Source: Nostoc linckia NIES-25
GTDB lineage: Bacteria; Cyanobacteriota; Cyanobacteriia; Cyanobacteriales; Nostocaceae
Assembly: GCF_002368035.1 (NCBI RefSeq)
Contig: NZ_AP018223.1
Location: 381,016 to 445,015, forward strand
DNA: 64,000 nt
Direction: 5' to 3'
Shown here one piece after another: positions 16,641-25,168 of this stretch; the first letter of the stretch is position 1; each line of letters begins with the position of its first letter. Under the pieces are notes generated by a model. That model was not told the origin of the DNA, searched no databases, and worked only from the letters and a program-made list of their open reading frames with translations. The translations under genes and the position numbers were made by a program.

Positions 16641-17198
16641 ATGACCATCGAACGCGTTCGGCAAAAACACTATCCCAAGGCTGATATTGGGCGGCGAGGT
16701 ATGGCATTGGGGTTAGATTTTGTTGTTGTCTGGTTAGTCAGTTCTTTGCTGGGAAGTGGCAATATTGGCATTCAATTTGCTCAAATCCTAGTTTTTGTGA
16801 TATTTTGGCTGATTTTGCGGGTGGTGGTGGCATACAACAATCAAGGACAAAGTTTAGGGCGTTGGGCGTTCGATTTAAAGGTGCTGGAAGTCAAAAACGG
16901 GGAAATAATCGGTAGAATCCCAGATTTACAGTCTCTACTGAAGCGAGAGGCAATTATCGGCTTGGGTGCGCTTCTTGTGTCAATTGCCTTAAACAATATT
17001 AGAGTCAATCCCACTGCTATAGTGCTAATATTTCCTTTATTCATTGATTGTGGTACTGCCTTATCTGATGCCCAGATGCGGCAGGCTTTACACGATCGCT
17101 TTTGTGGAACTTTTATCGTCTCTTCCCGTCGTGGCTACTCGCTGGATATCAAAATCAAAAAATTAGTTGAAAATATCCGCCAGAATGTGAGAAGATAG
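16641..17198 (+). CDS. RDD family membrane protein
   Basis: 185 residues from the ATG at 16641; an in-frame TTG nine bases upstream is less likely. RDD-type sequence features are visible: DIGRRGMALGLDFVVVWLVS with the R..A...D pattern, NNQGQSLGRWAFDLKVL, and a C-terminal QALHDRFCGTFIV. Three to four transmembrane helices are predicted by eye. RDD proteins are poorly understood membrane proteins, some linked to ion exchange. It precedes the ribosomal protein cluster by 43 bp and may be co-transcribed with it. Confidence 0.8.
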   Translation: MTIERVRQKHYPKADIGRRGMALGLDFVVVWLVSSLLGSGNIGIQFAQILVFVIFWLILRVVVAYNNQGQSLGRWAFDLKVLEVKNGEIIGRIPDLQSLLKREAIIGLGALLVSIALNNIRVNPTAIVLIFPLFIDCGTALSDAQMRQALHDRFCGTFIVSSRRGYSLDIKIKKLVENIRQNVRR

Positions 17199-17241
17199 TC
17201 ATTTGTGTTAATTCTCTCCAGGCTTTACTGTTTGTAAGATT

Positions 17242-17436
17242 ATGGCTAAGAGTAAAGGTGCCCGCATAATCGTGACATTAGAATGTACCGAGTGTCGGAC
17301 AAATCCAGAAAAGCGTTCTGCTGGTGTATCACGCTATACCAGTACAAAGAACCGTCGCAACACCACCAACCGCCTAGAACTGAAAAAGTTCTGCACGCAC
17401 TGTAATAAACATACTGTTCACAAGGAAATTAAGTAG
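17242..17436 (+). CDS. rpmG: 50S ribosomal protein L33
   Basis: 64 residues. It has the L33 signature GARIIVTLECTECRTN, then RYTSTKNRRNTTNRLELKKF and CTHCNKHTVHKE. The CxxC pairs (CTEC and CTHC) make this the zinc-binding form. It is a structural protein of the large subunit. The S18 gene starts two bases after its stop, so the two form a tight operon, as in other cyanobacteria. Confidence 0.97.
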   Translation: MAKSKGARIIVTLECTECRTNPEKRSAGVSRYTSTKNRRNTTNRLELKKFCTHCNKHTVHKEIK

Positions 17437-17438
17437 AG

Positions 17439-17654
17439 ATGAGTTATTTCCGTCGTCGCCTTTCTCCAATTAAGCCAGGAGAACCAATAGATTATAAGGA
17501 CGTTGATTTGTTGCGTAAGTTTATCACCGAACGGGGCAAGATACTGCCACGGCGGATTACAGGGCTTACGTCTCAGCAACAGCGAGAGTTGACATTAGCA
17601 ATTAAGCGATCGCGGATTGTGGCTTTGTTGCCATTTATCAACGCGGAAGGCTAA
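17439..17654 (+). CDS. rpsR: 30S ribosomal protein S18
   Basis: 71 residues with the S18 core: YKDVDLLRKFITERGKILPR, RITGLTSQQQRELTLAIKRS and RIVALLPF. Small-subunit protein that pairs with S6 on the platform. It lies immediately after rpmG and about 180 bp before the RNase II/R-type gene, a conserved cyanobacterial order. Confidence 0.97.
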   Translation: MSYFRRRLSPIKPGEPIDYKDVDLLRKFITERGKILPRRITGLTSQQQRELTLAIKRSRIVALLPFINAEG

Positions 17655-17832
17655 AAAGAGTTATGAGCGATCGGTAGAGACGCGACGCCAGTCGCTACAA
17701 CGGGGGGAACCCCCGCAACTCGCTGGCTTATTAATCGCGTCTGTACAGGAGTTATGAATCAAAACTCTTAACTCCTAACGCCTAACTTAAAATTATTTAA
17801 ACTGTTCATTAAAAAAATAAAGTGCGAGAGTT

Positions 17833-19893
17833 GTGGAGAAGGGGACGCTAGTTGAATTTAGGGTTCAAGGCGATCGTCGTCTGGGCGTCGTAGAACGTCC
17901 GGACGGTAAAACCCGCTGGTTTGTGGTGGACGAACGCGGTCAATCCCACAGCCTCGCGCCTAGACAAGTAACCTATACGTTTAACAAAGAGACTTATAAG
18001 CCTGCGGATATTCCCAGGTTTCTAGAGCTTGTCAAGCCTTATTTAGATCCATCTAGCTTGGAAGTAGCTTGGGAATTATTGGTTGAAGGTGGGGAAACAA
18101 TCACCCCAGAGGAAATGGCGAATCTGCTATTTTCGGAATCGGGTGCGCCCCATTGTTACGCTGCCCATTGCCTGTTATCAGACGACAAACTGTATTTCAA
18201 GCAAAAAGGAGAGGCTTACGAAGCCCGAACTGCTGCTGCTGTTGCAGAACGCAAGCACCAGATAGAAGTAGAGGCACTCAAAGCTAAGGGACAGCAGGAA
18301 TTTTTAGCTCGTGTAGAGCAGGCGCTCAAAGGTGAAGCAGTAGAGTGGCAGCGCCACGATCGCCAGCGCTTAGAAGGGATAGAAAAATACGCAGCGCTGC
18401 TTGCGGACACCGTGCGGATGGGGGTAAATTATGACACTCTGGGTCGTGCTTATCCTCCCTCAGCCCCAGTATTAGAAACTATGACCTTGCTGGGACGCCC
18501 CACAACACCCCAAGGAGCCTTTCAACTATTGGTAGATTTGGCATGGTGGAGTCCTCATGAAAACTTGTTCCTGCGTCGTTCTTCAATTCCGGTTCAGTTT
18601 CCTCAAAAGGTATTAGAAGTGGCGCAACAACGTTTGGATTTCCCACCCATTGACTCAGATACCAACCGCTTGGATCTGACTCACCTGAAGGTCTACACCA
18701 TTGATGATGAAACCACCACAGAAATCGACGACGGTTTGAGTTGGGAAGTACTCCCCGATGGACGGGAACGGCTGTGGGTACATATCGCCGATCCTACTAG
18801 ATGGTTAGTGCCAGAAGATGAATTAGATTTAGAAGCCAGAAAACGAGGGAGTACAGTATATTTACCTACGGGAATGATTCCCATGTTTCCAGAAATCTTG
18901 GCAACAGGGCCAATGAGTCTGGTACAGGGGCGGATTTGCTGTGCCTTGAGTTTTGGAGTTGTTTTAGGGGCAACTGGAGCAGTAGAAGATTACAGCATTC
19001 ATACCAGCTTAATTAAGCCGACTTACCGCCTCACCTACGAAGATGTAGATGAAATGCTGCAATTAGGGGTACAAGCAGAACCAGAAATTGAAGCGATCGG
19101 CACTTGGGCTAATCGGCGCAAAACTTGGCGTTATGCCCAAGGAGCAATTAGCATCACCATGCCTGAGGCAGCAATCAAAGTCAAAGGCGACGAAATCAAT
19201 ATTGACATTTTGGACGATTCACGCTCCCGGCAACTAGTAGCAGAAATGATGATTCTTGCCGGTGAAGTTGCTGCCCGCTACGGCCAAAAACATAACATTC
19301 CCTTGCCATTTCGCGGTCAGCCCCAACCGGAATTACCTCCAGACGAAGAATTACTCCAGTTACCAGCCGGATTTGTTCGCGCCTGCGCTATGCGGCGTTG
19401 TATGCCCAAAAGTGAAATGAGCATTACGCCTTTGCGCCATGCGGGTTTGGGTTTGGATACCTACACCCAAGCAACTTCTCCCATCCGTCGTTACAGCGAT
19501 TTGCTAACTCACTTCCAACTCAAAGCCCATTTACGGGGTGAAATTTTGCCATTTTCTGGCGAACAACTCAAAGAAGTGATGATGACAGTCACCACCATCA
19601 CCCAAGAAGTGACGATGGTAGAACGGCAAACAAATAGATATTATGCTCTAGAGTATTTGCGCCGTCATCCAGAGCAAATTTGGAATGTGACGGTGTTAAT
19701 GTGGCTGCGGGAAGACAGCAACTTAGCCCTAATTTTGTTAGAAGATTTGGGTTTGCAGTTACCAATGTCTTTCAAACGTTCTGTGAATTTGGGCGAACAG
19801 ATATTAGTAAAGGTTGCCCATGCCGACCCCCAAAAAGATATGATTCAGTTTCAAGAAATAATTTATCAAGAAGCCCAATCAGCAGCTAATTAA
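17833..19893 (+). CDS. RNase II/R-family 3'-5' exoribonuclease
   Basis: 686 residues from a GTG start. The RNB catalytic domain is clear: the metal-binding acidic motif DDETTTEIDDGLS at about residue 290, VHIADPTRWL, RGSTVYLPTGMIPMFP, and late TQATSPIRRYSDLLTHFQ. The N-terminal part is a cyanobacteria-specific extension (VEFRVQGDRRLGVVERPDGK) and a helical region. The C-terminal S1-like segment is short. It degrades RNA processively from the 3' end. The linkage to rpmG-rpsR suggests coupling with ribosome RNA maintenance. Confidence 0.93.
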   Translation: MEKGTLVEFRVQGDRRLGVVERPDGKTRWFVVDERGQSHSLAPRQVTYTFNKETYKPADIPRFLELVKPYLDPSSLEVAWELLVEGGETITPEEMANLLFSESGAPHCYAAHCLLSDDKLYFKQKGEAYEARTAAAVAERKHQIEVEALKAKGQQEFLARVEQALKGEAVEWQRHDRQRLEGIEKYAALLADTVRMGVNYDTLGRAYPPSAPVLETMTLLGRPTTPQGAFQLLVDLAWWSPHENLFLRRSSIPVQFPQKVLEVAQQRLDFPPIDSDTNRLDLTHLKVYTIDDETTTEIDDGLSWEVLPDGRERLWVHIADPTRWLVPEDELDLEARKRGSTVYLPTGMIPMFPEILATGPMSLVQGRICCALSFGVVLGATGAVEDYSIHTSLIKPTYRLTYEDVDEMLQLGVQAEPEIEAIGTWANRRKTWRYAQGAISITMPEAAIKVKGDEINIDILDDSRSRQLVAEMMILAGEVAARYGQKHNIPLPFRGQPQPELPPDEELLQLPAGFVRACAMRRCMPKSEMSITPLRHAGLGLDTYTQATSPIRRYSDLLTHFQLKAHLRGEILPFSGEQLKEVMMTVTTITQEVTMVERQTNRYYALEYLRRHPEQIWNVTVLMWLREDSNLALILLEDLGLQLPMSFKRSVNLGEQILVKVAHADPQKDMIQFQEIIYQEAQSAAN

Positions 19894-19949
19894 TCTGGCT
19901 GCAACTTGTTTCGGTTACCATATAAAGTAAACGAAATGAGGTAATAGTT

Positions 19950-20042
19950 GTGAATATATCTTTGACCCCAGAATTGGAACAATTGGTTAAGGATAAGGTT
20001 AGCAGTGGTAGATATCACTCAGCACAACATGTTAAAAAATAA
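19950..20042 (+). pseudogene. Truncated ParD/CopG-type antitoxin remnant
   Basis: A GTG-initiated 30-codon frame reads NISLTPELEQLVKDKVSSGR then YHSAQHVKK and a stop. The first 25 residues match the ribbon-helix-helix N-terminus of ParD antitoxins (I.LTPELEQLV...V.SGRY.SA). The rest of the antitoxin and the ParE toxin are missing. It overlaps the start of the next gene in another frame, suggesting that an earlier deletion fused the remnant to its present neighbour. Confidence 0.65.
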
Positions 20043-20871
20043 TAATAAAGTAATCATTTTTGATACTACTATGCGTGATGGAGAATTAACGCCTGGTGTC
20101 AAAATGAATTTGCAACAAAAAATTACAATCTCCCAATTGCTCGAAGAAATGGGAGTAGATATTATTGAAGTTGGTTATCCAGGAAGTTCTCAAAAAGATT
20201 TTGATGAAGTTTTTCAGGTTTCTCAAATAATTAAAAATTCTACTATTTGTGGGCTAGCGAGTTCCAATCAAAATGAAATAATGGCTCTGGCTGAAGCAAT
20301 TAAACCAGCTATCAGAGGTAGAATTCACACTTATACTCCGGTAAATCTGAAAAATCAATCTAAATTAAGTCAAGAACAAGTATTAGCAACTATCAAAGAT
20401 AGCATATCTCTAGCACGCAATTATTGTGATGATGTAGAATGGAGTGCTTTTGATGCTTCTAGAAGTGAGCCTGATTTTTTGTGTCAATGTATTGAAACTG
20501 CAATCAAAAGTGGTGCGACTACTGTTAGCATTCCTGATAGTTTAGGTTTGGCATCGCCAGAAGAGTTTTCACAACTTCTGCAAATGATTTTTAATCGAGT
20601 TCCCAATATTAATGAAGTTGTAGTTTCAGTACACTGTCATGATGATTTGGGCATGGCGGTAGATAATTCACTTATTGCTTTAAATTGCGGCGCGAGGCAA
20701 ATTGAATGTGCAATTAATGGTTTGGGTGCGAGGAAAGGTAACGCAGATTTGGCGAAAGTTGTAACAGAGGTTTTAAAACAAAGCAATTATCAACTTGAAA
20801 TTAACACTACGTTAATCAGTAAAGCAGCAAAGCTGATTTTTGAAATAACTGGGATTGGAAAGGCAAAATAG
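20029..20871 (+). CDS. DRE-TIM metallolyase, LeuA/homocitrate synthase-like, lacking the C-terminal domain
   Basis: 280 residues from the ATG at 20029. It shows the HMGL-like TIM-barrel motifs: FDTTMRDGELTPGV (catalytic Arg and metal Asp), VDIIEVGYPGS, VSVHCHDDLGMAVDN (metal His-x-His) and the NGLGARKGNADL loop. Members condense acetyl-CoA with 2-oxo acids. At 280 residues it lacks the linker and the LeuA regulatory domain of true isopropylmalate synthase. The GEL in place of the usual GEQ after RD is also unusual. Substrate unknown. There are no leucine or nif genes nearby. Start region overlaps the ParD remnant. Confidence 0.75.
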   Translation: MLKNNNKVIIFDTTMRDGELTPGVKMNLQQKITISQLLEEMGVDIIEVGYPGSSQKDFDEVFQVSQIIKNSTICGLASSNQNEIMALAEAIKPAIRGRIHTYTPVNLKNQSKLSQEQVLATIKDSISLARNYCDDVEWSAFDASRSEPDFLCQCIETAIKSGATTVSIPDSLGLASPEEFSQLLQMIFNRVPNINEVVVSVHCHDDLGMAVDNSLIALNCGARQIECAINGLGARKGNADLAKVVTEVLKQSNYQLEINTTLISKAAKLIFEITGIGKAK

Positions 20872-20958
20872 TTTTTATAGAGTGTGTTATGCCAAAGACT
20901 AACGCACCACTAGACTGAATTAGGAATTATTGATGTTTGTCTTTGCTACAATCTTAGA

Positions 20959-21200
20959 TTACTCTAGCACAGCATCTAACGAGCCTTGGACAACTTCATT
21001 GATTACCAACGTGTTGACATTATTACTGTTATTCAAACTATTCGCTAGTTTTCTACGAAGAGACTTTAAAAACATAATATCATTACCAAGATCGAAAGCT
21101 TCATCTTCATTCGTATCTTCGATTTCATTGAGTCGTTGGTATCGATCTGGCGATCGATGGCTTCAATGATAAACTTTATGTCTTTAAATGACAAATTCAT
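20959..21200 (-). pseudogene. Frameshifted small gene, about 80 codons, conserved hypothetical type
   Basis: From the ATG at 21200, with GGA upstream, the frame reads MNLSFKDIKFIIEAIDRQID and then shifts. The continuing protein-like frame reads RYQRLNEIEDTNEDEAFDLG, NDIMFLKSLRRKLANSL and ends VNTLVINEVVQGSLDAVLE at 20959. A loss of four bases (one CGAT unit in a GATCGATCGAT-like run near 21151) would explain the shift exactly. No named family. Confidence 0.6.
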
Positions 21201-21269
21201 TTGAATTTCCTTTTTGAATAACGGCTAATAAGTAATTTTTTCACTTTTACCTATTAACCGTTACTACAT

Positions 21270-22868
21270 TTAACTAACTGCGGCTTCAGTTTTTTCCTCT
21301 GCTTTTTCCTGTACTGGCACATAGGGTTTTTCTGCACCCTGGGCCAGATATTCTGCTAGCTGACTTTCAATTTGATCGCGGACAATTTGGCGATATTCTA
21401 GAAAATGTTCGTTATGGGCACAAGCGGCGATGTAATGCTCAACAACTCCAGGGTTACGTTTGAGAATGCTAAATAAATGATGCCAGAATTTCCAACGGGT
21501 TTCGCGTTTGATTCCTTGTCGCCAAATCACAAGTAACAAGGCTTTGACAACTACCCATTCTGGCATTTTCGCGGGTGCTTTCCAACTTGGTAAACCCATC
21601 ATCAAGAAGCAGCGGTAGGTGCGATCCAAGTATTTAACTGGGTCGTATAAAGTACAAAATGCCTCAACATATTCTCTGGCAAGTTCTTCTAAAGGACGGG
21701 TGGGAAGAAAGTTCATCAATGTTGTTTGGTTGATGTTGCCATCTTGATTTTCCCGCAGTCGTCCTTCTTTTTTCAGGCGATGCCACAGCGCAGTATTGGG
21801 TAACGCTTGCAACATGGCAAAGGTAGTAGAGGGAATTGCTGCTTCTTCTGCAAAACGGACAATGCGATCGCCTGCACCGGCTTTTTCGCCATCAAAGCCA
21901 ATAATAAACCCAGCCATCGGGCGCAATCCAGCTTTGATGATGGTTTGCACGGCATCAGTTAATGAATTGCGAGTGTTTTGGAATTTTTTGGTAAGTTGCA
22001 AACTATCTTCATCTGGTGTTTCAATGCCCAAAAACACCGCCGAGAAACCGCACTCAACCATCAACTCCAACATTTCTGGATCTTGTGCCAAGTCAACTGA
22101 AGCTTCAGTATCAAAGCGGAAGGGATATTGATGTTCTGCCATCCAGACTTTTAACTCTTTAAGCAACAATTTCACATTGCGTTTGTTGCCAATGAAGTTA
22201 TCATCCACCATGAACACACCCCGCCGCCAACCCAGTTCATAGAGGTAATCCAATTCTGCTAAAAGTTGGGCTGGGGTTTTGGTACGTGGTTTGCGACCGT
22301 AGAGAACAATGATGTCACAAAATTCGCACTGGAAGGGACACCCCCGCGAAAACTGCACGGACATCATGTCATAGGCATCCAGTTCTAATAAATCAAACCG
22401 GGGTATTGGTGTGCTTGTGACATCTGGTTTTTCCGTGGCGCGGAAAGTCCCAGAAGTTTCTCCCCGTTGAATTGCCTCAATAAACATCGGCAAAGTGATT
22501 TCCCCTTCATCCAAAATCAGGAAATCTGCGCCCACATTTTGGACTTCGTGAGGTACAGAAGTCGGGTAGGGGCCGCCGACTGCAACCAACTTACCGCGCC
22601 GCTTGGCTTCTTGGATTTGGTCGAGTAAATCTTGTTTTTGGACAATCATCGCTGACAAGATTACTAGATCTGCCCATGCCCATTCTTCTTCTGTCGCTGG
22701 ACGAATGTTGCGATCTACTAGCTTGAATTCCCATTCTTGGGGCAGAATTGCTGCTACTGTTACTAAACCTAGAGGTGGTAATAAAACCTTGCGATCGACT
22801 AATTCCAAAATTTTTTCATATGACCAAAAGGTTTTGGGAAATATTGGATACACCAGCAATACTCGCAT
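21270..22868 (-). CDS. B12-binding radical SAM protein (DUF4070 type)
   Basis: 532 residues. Residues 1-150 form a cobalamin-binding-like Rossmann domain (MRVLLVYPIFPKTFWSYEKI, LPPLGLVTVAAILPQEW, GGPYPTSVPHEV). The radical-SAM cluster motif is CPFQCEFC with Cys177, Cys181 and Cys184. The C-terminal part (LMNFLPTRPLEELAREYVEA onward) fits DUF4070. Such enzymes methylate or rearrange unreactive carbons, for example in hopanoid and chlorophyll pathways; the substrate here is unknown. Monocistronic by spacing. Confidence 0.9.
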   Translation of the reverse strand: MRVLLVYPIFPKTFWSYEKILELVDRKVLLPPLGLVTVAAILPQEWEFKLVDRNIRPATEEEWAWADLVILSAMIVQKQDLLDQIQEAKRRGKLVAVGGPYPTSVPHEVQNVGADFLILDEGEITLPMFIEAIQRGETSGTFRATEKPDVTSTPIPRFDLLELDAYDMMSVQFSRGCPFQCEFCDIIVLYGRKPRTKTPAQLLAELDYLYELGWRRGVFMVDDNFIGNKRNVKLLLKELKVWMAEHQYPFRFDTEASVDLAQDPEMLELMVECGFSAVFLGIETPDEDSLQLTKKFQNTRNSLTDAVQTIIKAGLRPMAGFIIGFDGEKAGAGDRIVRFAEEAAIPSTTFAMLQALPNTALWHRLKKEGRLRENQDGNINQTTLMNFLPTRPLEELAREYVEAFCTLYDPVKYLDRTYRCFLMMGLPSWKAPAKMPEWVVVKALLLVIWRQGIKRETRWKFWHHLFSILKRNPGVVEHYIAACAHNEHFLEYRQIVRDQIESQLAEYLAQGAEKPYVPVQEKAEEKTEAAVS

Positions 22869-23057
22869 TTAGTATCAATCCTCACACTTTGATTATTATC
22901 CCAACTCTAACGAAAATAAAGACTTATTGACTTGTTGTGAAAGTTGTTTTAGTTTACCACTGATATTAAATGGCGAATGGGTACAGACGCGATTAATCCC
23001 GTCTGTTGCAAGTGGGGAATTCTTTACTCAAAACTAGGAACTTTTTTGGATTTTTTC

Positions 23058-24290
23058 CTACACCTTCTCTTTTGCTGGCGGGACGATGCTAAATTTATTT
23101 AAACCTGCGTCGATTTCCTTAAGTGTTTTAAAATCCTCTTCTGGTAAGGGATAGCTGTTACTGTTAAACAAACCTGCACCAAAAGCAGGCTGCTTTTCTA
23201 AAAAAGAGAAAGCTTGACGAAATTGATACGGCTGGGCTTTAATCGGTGCATCAAAGTGGCAGGGAATAATCGACTCGAAGTTCCAACTTGCAACTTTATC
23301 AGCCCACTCGATGGTTTCTTTGGGTGCGCGGTTGAGAATTAGTGTTTGTAAAATTGGTGCTACAAACAACCGACCGTTACCCCGTAAGGCTTCAAACGAT
23401 CGCTCCCAATCATTCTGCCATTTAAAGGGATACAATCCAAAATAAGCTTTTTTGGAGCGTTGTGGTGCTTTGAGGGCATCTTGGAACACCTTACCCCAAG
23501 GACGTATTTCTAAACCGCTTGGTTGAAAGTATAAAGCAAACAAACAAATGCGCTGCCATCCTTTGCGGCGATTGGCTTGAATGTCTGCAACAATATCACC
23601 AGCATTATCCTTGGCGTGGAATAGCAGGGGATATGAATCTAATTGCACAATGGCAGGCGGATCTTCTGGAATCGAAAGTACTGAATCTGTTACCAAAAGA
23701 GTATGCGATCGCTTGTGAAAAAAAGCAACTTCCGCAAACCGACCAGTCCCAAGGTAGATGGGGCCGAGCATGGCATAATCAAACTCATCAGCAAAGGGTG
23801 TTTTGCTGCTATCTTCTGGAAGTAGCTGAGTGCGTTTTGCAGGTAAGCCAAGCCAGCTAAGGGGGAGATTTAGCGGGAAACTCCATTGATTCGGGGCGAC
23901 AAACACCTGTGCAGTCGGGAAGTATCTGGCGAAGGGGCCGACGAAAACCTTGTGTTCTAGACCGGAGACAGTTGGCAGGATGATGTATTTCACATTACCA
24001 TGTTCGGCTACCAACTCATTGACAAGCCGGATGCACTCTGGGGTAGGCGCAACAGGGGCATAAACCAAAAGGCCGCCTGCTTCAAGCTTAACCACAGTCA
24101 TGCGAATTGGCACAACAACGTAAAAGATGCCTTGAATCTGGTCAAAATTCCAGATTGTATCCTTGAGGACTTCTTTACGGATTGTCCGCCGGCTACCGTA
24201 TGGGTAAAGTGGCACAACAGGCCACAATCGCCAGGAAAAGTCCCTTGGATGAATCTGTTCTGCATTGGCTATGCGTTCATCATCAACCAC
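23058..24290 (-). CDS. DUF4336 domain-containing protein (metallo-hydrolase-like)
   Basis: 410 residues from a GTG at 24290 that has GGAGGG nine bases before it; the frame also extends to a TTG at 24320. The sequence WRLWPVVPLYPYGSRRTIRK, LPTVSGLEHKVFVGPFARYF and IIPCHFDAPIK matches the cyanobacterial/plant DUF4336 family, a distant relative of metallo-beta-lactamase-fold proteins. The reaction is unknown. It lies on the same strand upstream of the radical SAM gene with about 190 bp between, so joint transcription is possible but unproven. Confidence 0.8.
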   Translation of the reverse strand: MVDDERIANAEQIHPRDFSWRLWPVVPLYPYGSRRTIRKEVLKDTIWNFDQIQGIFYVVVPIRMTVVKLEAGGLLVYAPVAPTPECIRLVNELVAEHGNVKYIILPTVSGLEHKVFVGPFARYFPTAQVFVAPNQWSFPLNLPLSWLGLPAKRTQLLPEDSSKTPFADEFDYAMLGPIYLGTGRFAEVAFFHKRSHTLLVTDSVLSIPEDPPAIVQLDSYPLLFHAKDNAGDIVADIQANRRKGWQRICLFALYFQPSGLEIRPWGKVFQDALKAPQRSKKAYFGLYPFKWQNDWERSFEALRGNGRLFVAPILQTLILNRAPKETIEWADKVASWNFESIIPCHFDAPIKAQPYQFRQAFSFLEKQPAFGAGLFNSNSYPLPEEDFKTLKEIDAGLNKFSIVPPAKEKV

Positions 24291-24549
24291 TGTGCGATTC
24301 CCTCCAAATTCCCTGCTCAAATTTTAATAGGATATTATATTTTGGGGTTGTTGAGTGAAAATATAGATTAGTGTCACGCAGAGACGCAGCGAAAAGTCGG
24401 AGCGCCGGCTTCCGGCGATCTGAACTTTTCAAGAGAGAGACGCAAAGAAGAATTCAAGAAATGCAATTTTTCCATTTTGTTTTCAAATTATCGAATGCGA
24501 GTTTAATTATTGTATAGTTATTTATTATTTTATATAAACAGCATTGATA

Positions 24550-25131
24550 TTATTCTTTAATCTCAAAGTCAACTTTATCGTAAATATCTAATAAGGAGAT
24601 TTCAAATTGAATAGAGGATAGGGTTAAAACACTATTTTCATCTTCGTATTCTGAAAAAATCCATTTTTTCGCATCAGTTTTATAATAGTGTTCTACATGT
24701 TTTTTGTATTGGTCTATCAAAACATATTCTTGAAAATTGGCTATGCTGCGATAAGCAGCGAATTTTTCATCTACATCATAACTTCTCGTCGATTTAGACA
24801 GCACTTCAGCAATCATCAAAGGATTGGTAATTGTATCTGTACGTCCTTCGGCAAATTCTAATGAACCTGCAACAACCATCACATCTGGATATGTATGAAT
24901 TCGTTTTTTCGGAATCCATAAACGTTGTTCAGCTACAAATACTCGATAAGGTTGTCGCTTCAAAGCAAAATTAAGGGCTGCATAAAAATTACCAGCTATT
25001 TGATTGTGATTTGGCGTTCTACCTGTCATGGGTATAATTTGGCCATCTATATATTCATTACGATACTCTGAATTTACCTCTAATTCTAGGTATTCTGCGG
25101 GAGAATATTGGCGTTGTTCTTGTAATTGCAT
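24550..25131 (-). CDS. Uma2 family (DUF820) endonuclease-like protein
   Basis: 193 residues with the Uma2 layout: YSPAEYLELEVNSEYRNEYI, DGQIIPMTGRTPNHNQIAGN, then YPDVMVVAG and LMIAEVLSKSTRSYDVDEKF. The PD-(D/E)xK-like residues are the Asp in YPDVMVV and the Glu in AEVLS, with the later Lys. These proteins are greatly multiplied in cyanobacteria and their biological role is unsettled. A second member lies at 60458-61162. Confidence 0.9.
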   Translation of the reverse strand: MQLQEQRQYSPAEYLELEVNSEYRNEYIDGQIIPMTGRTPNHNQIAGNFYAALNFALKRQPYRVFVAEQRLWIPKKRIHTYPDVMVVAGSLEFAEGRTDTITNPLMIAEVLSKSTRSYDVDEKFAAYRSIANFQEYVLIDQYKKHVEHYYKTDAKKWIFSEYEDENSVLTLSSIQFEISLLDIYDKVDFEIKE

Positions 25132-25168
25132 AATACGAACAATTTTAGATTTTAGATTGGTTCAAAAT

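Noticed and set aside
20930..21169. Plus-strand open frame of 79 codons
   Set aside because: It is antisense to a better minus-strand protein-like sequence with a ribosome site; its own composition is not protein-like.
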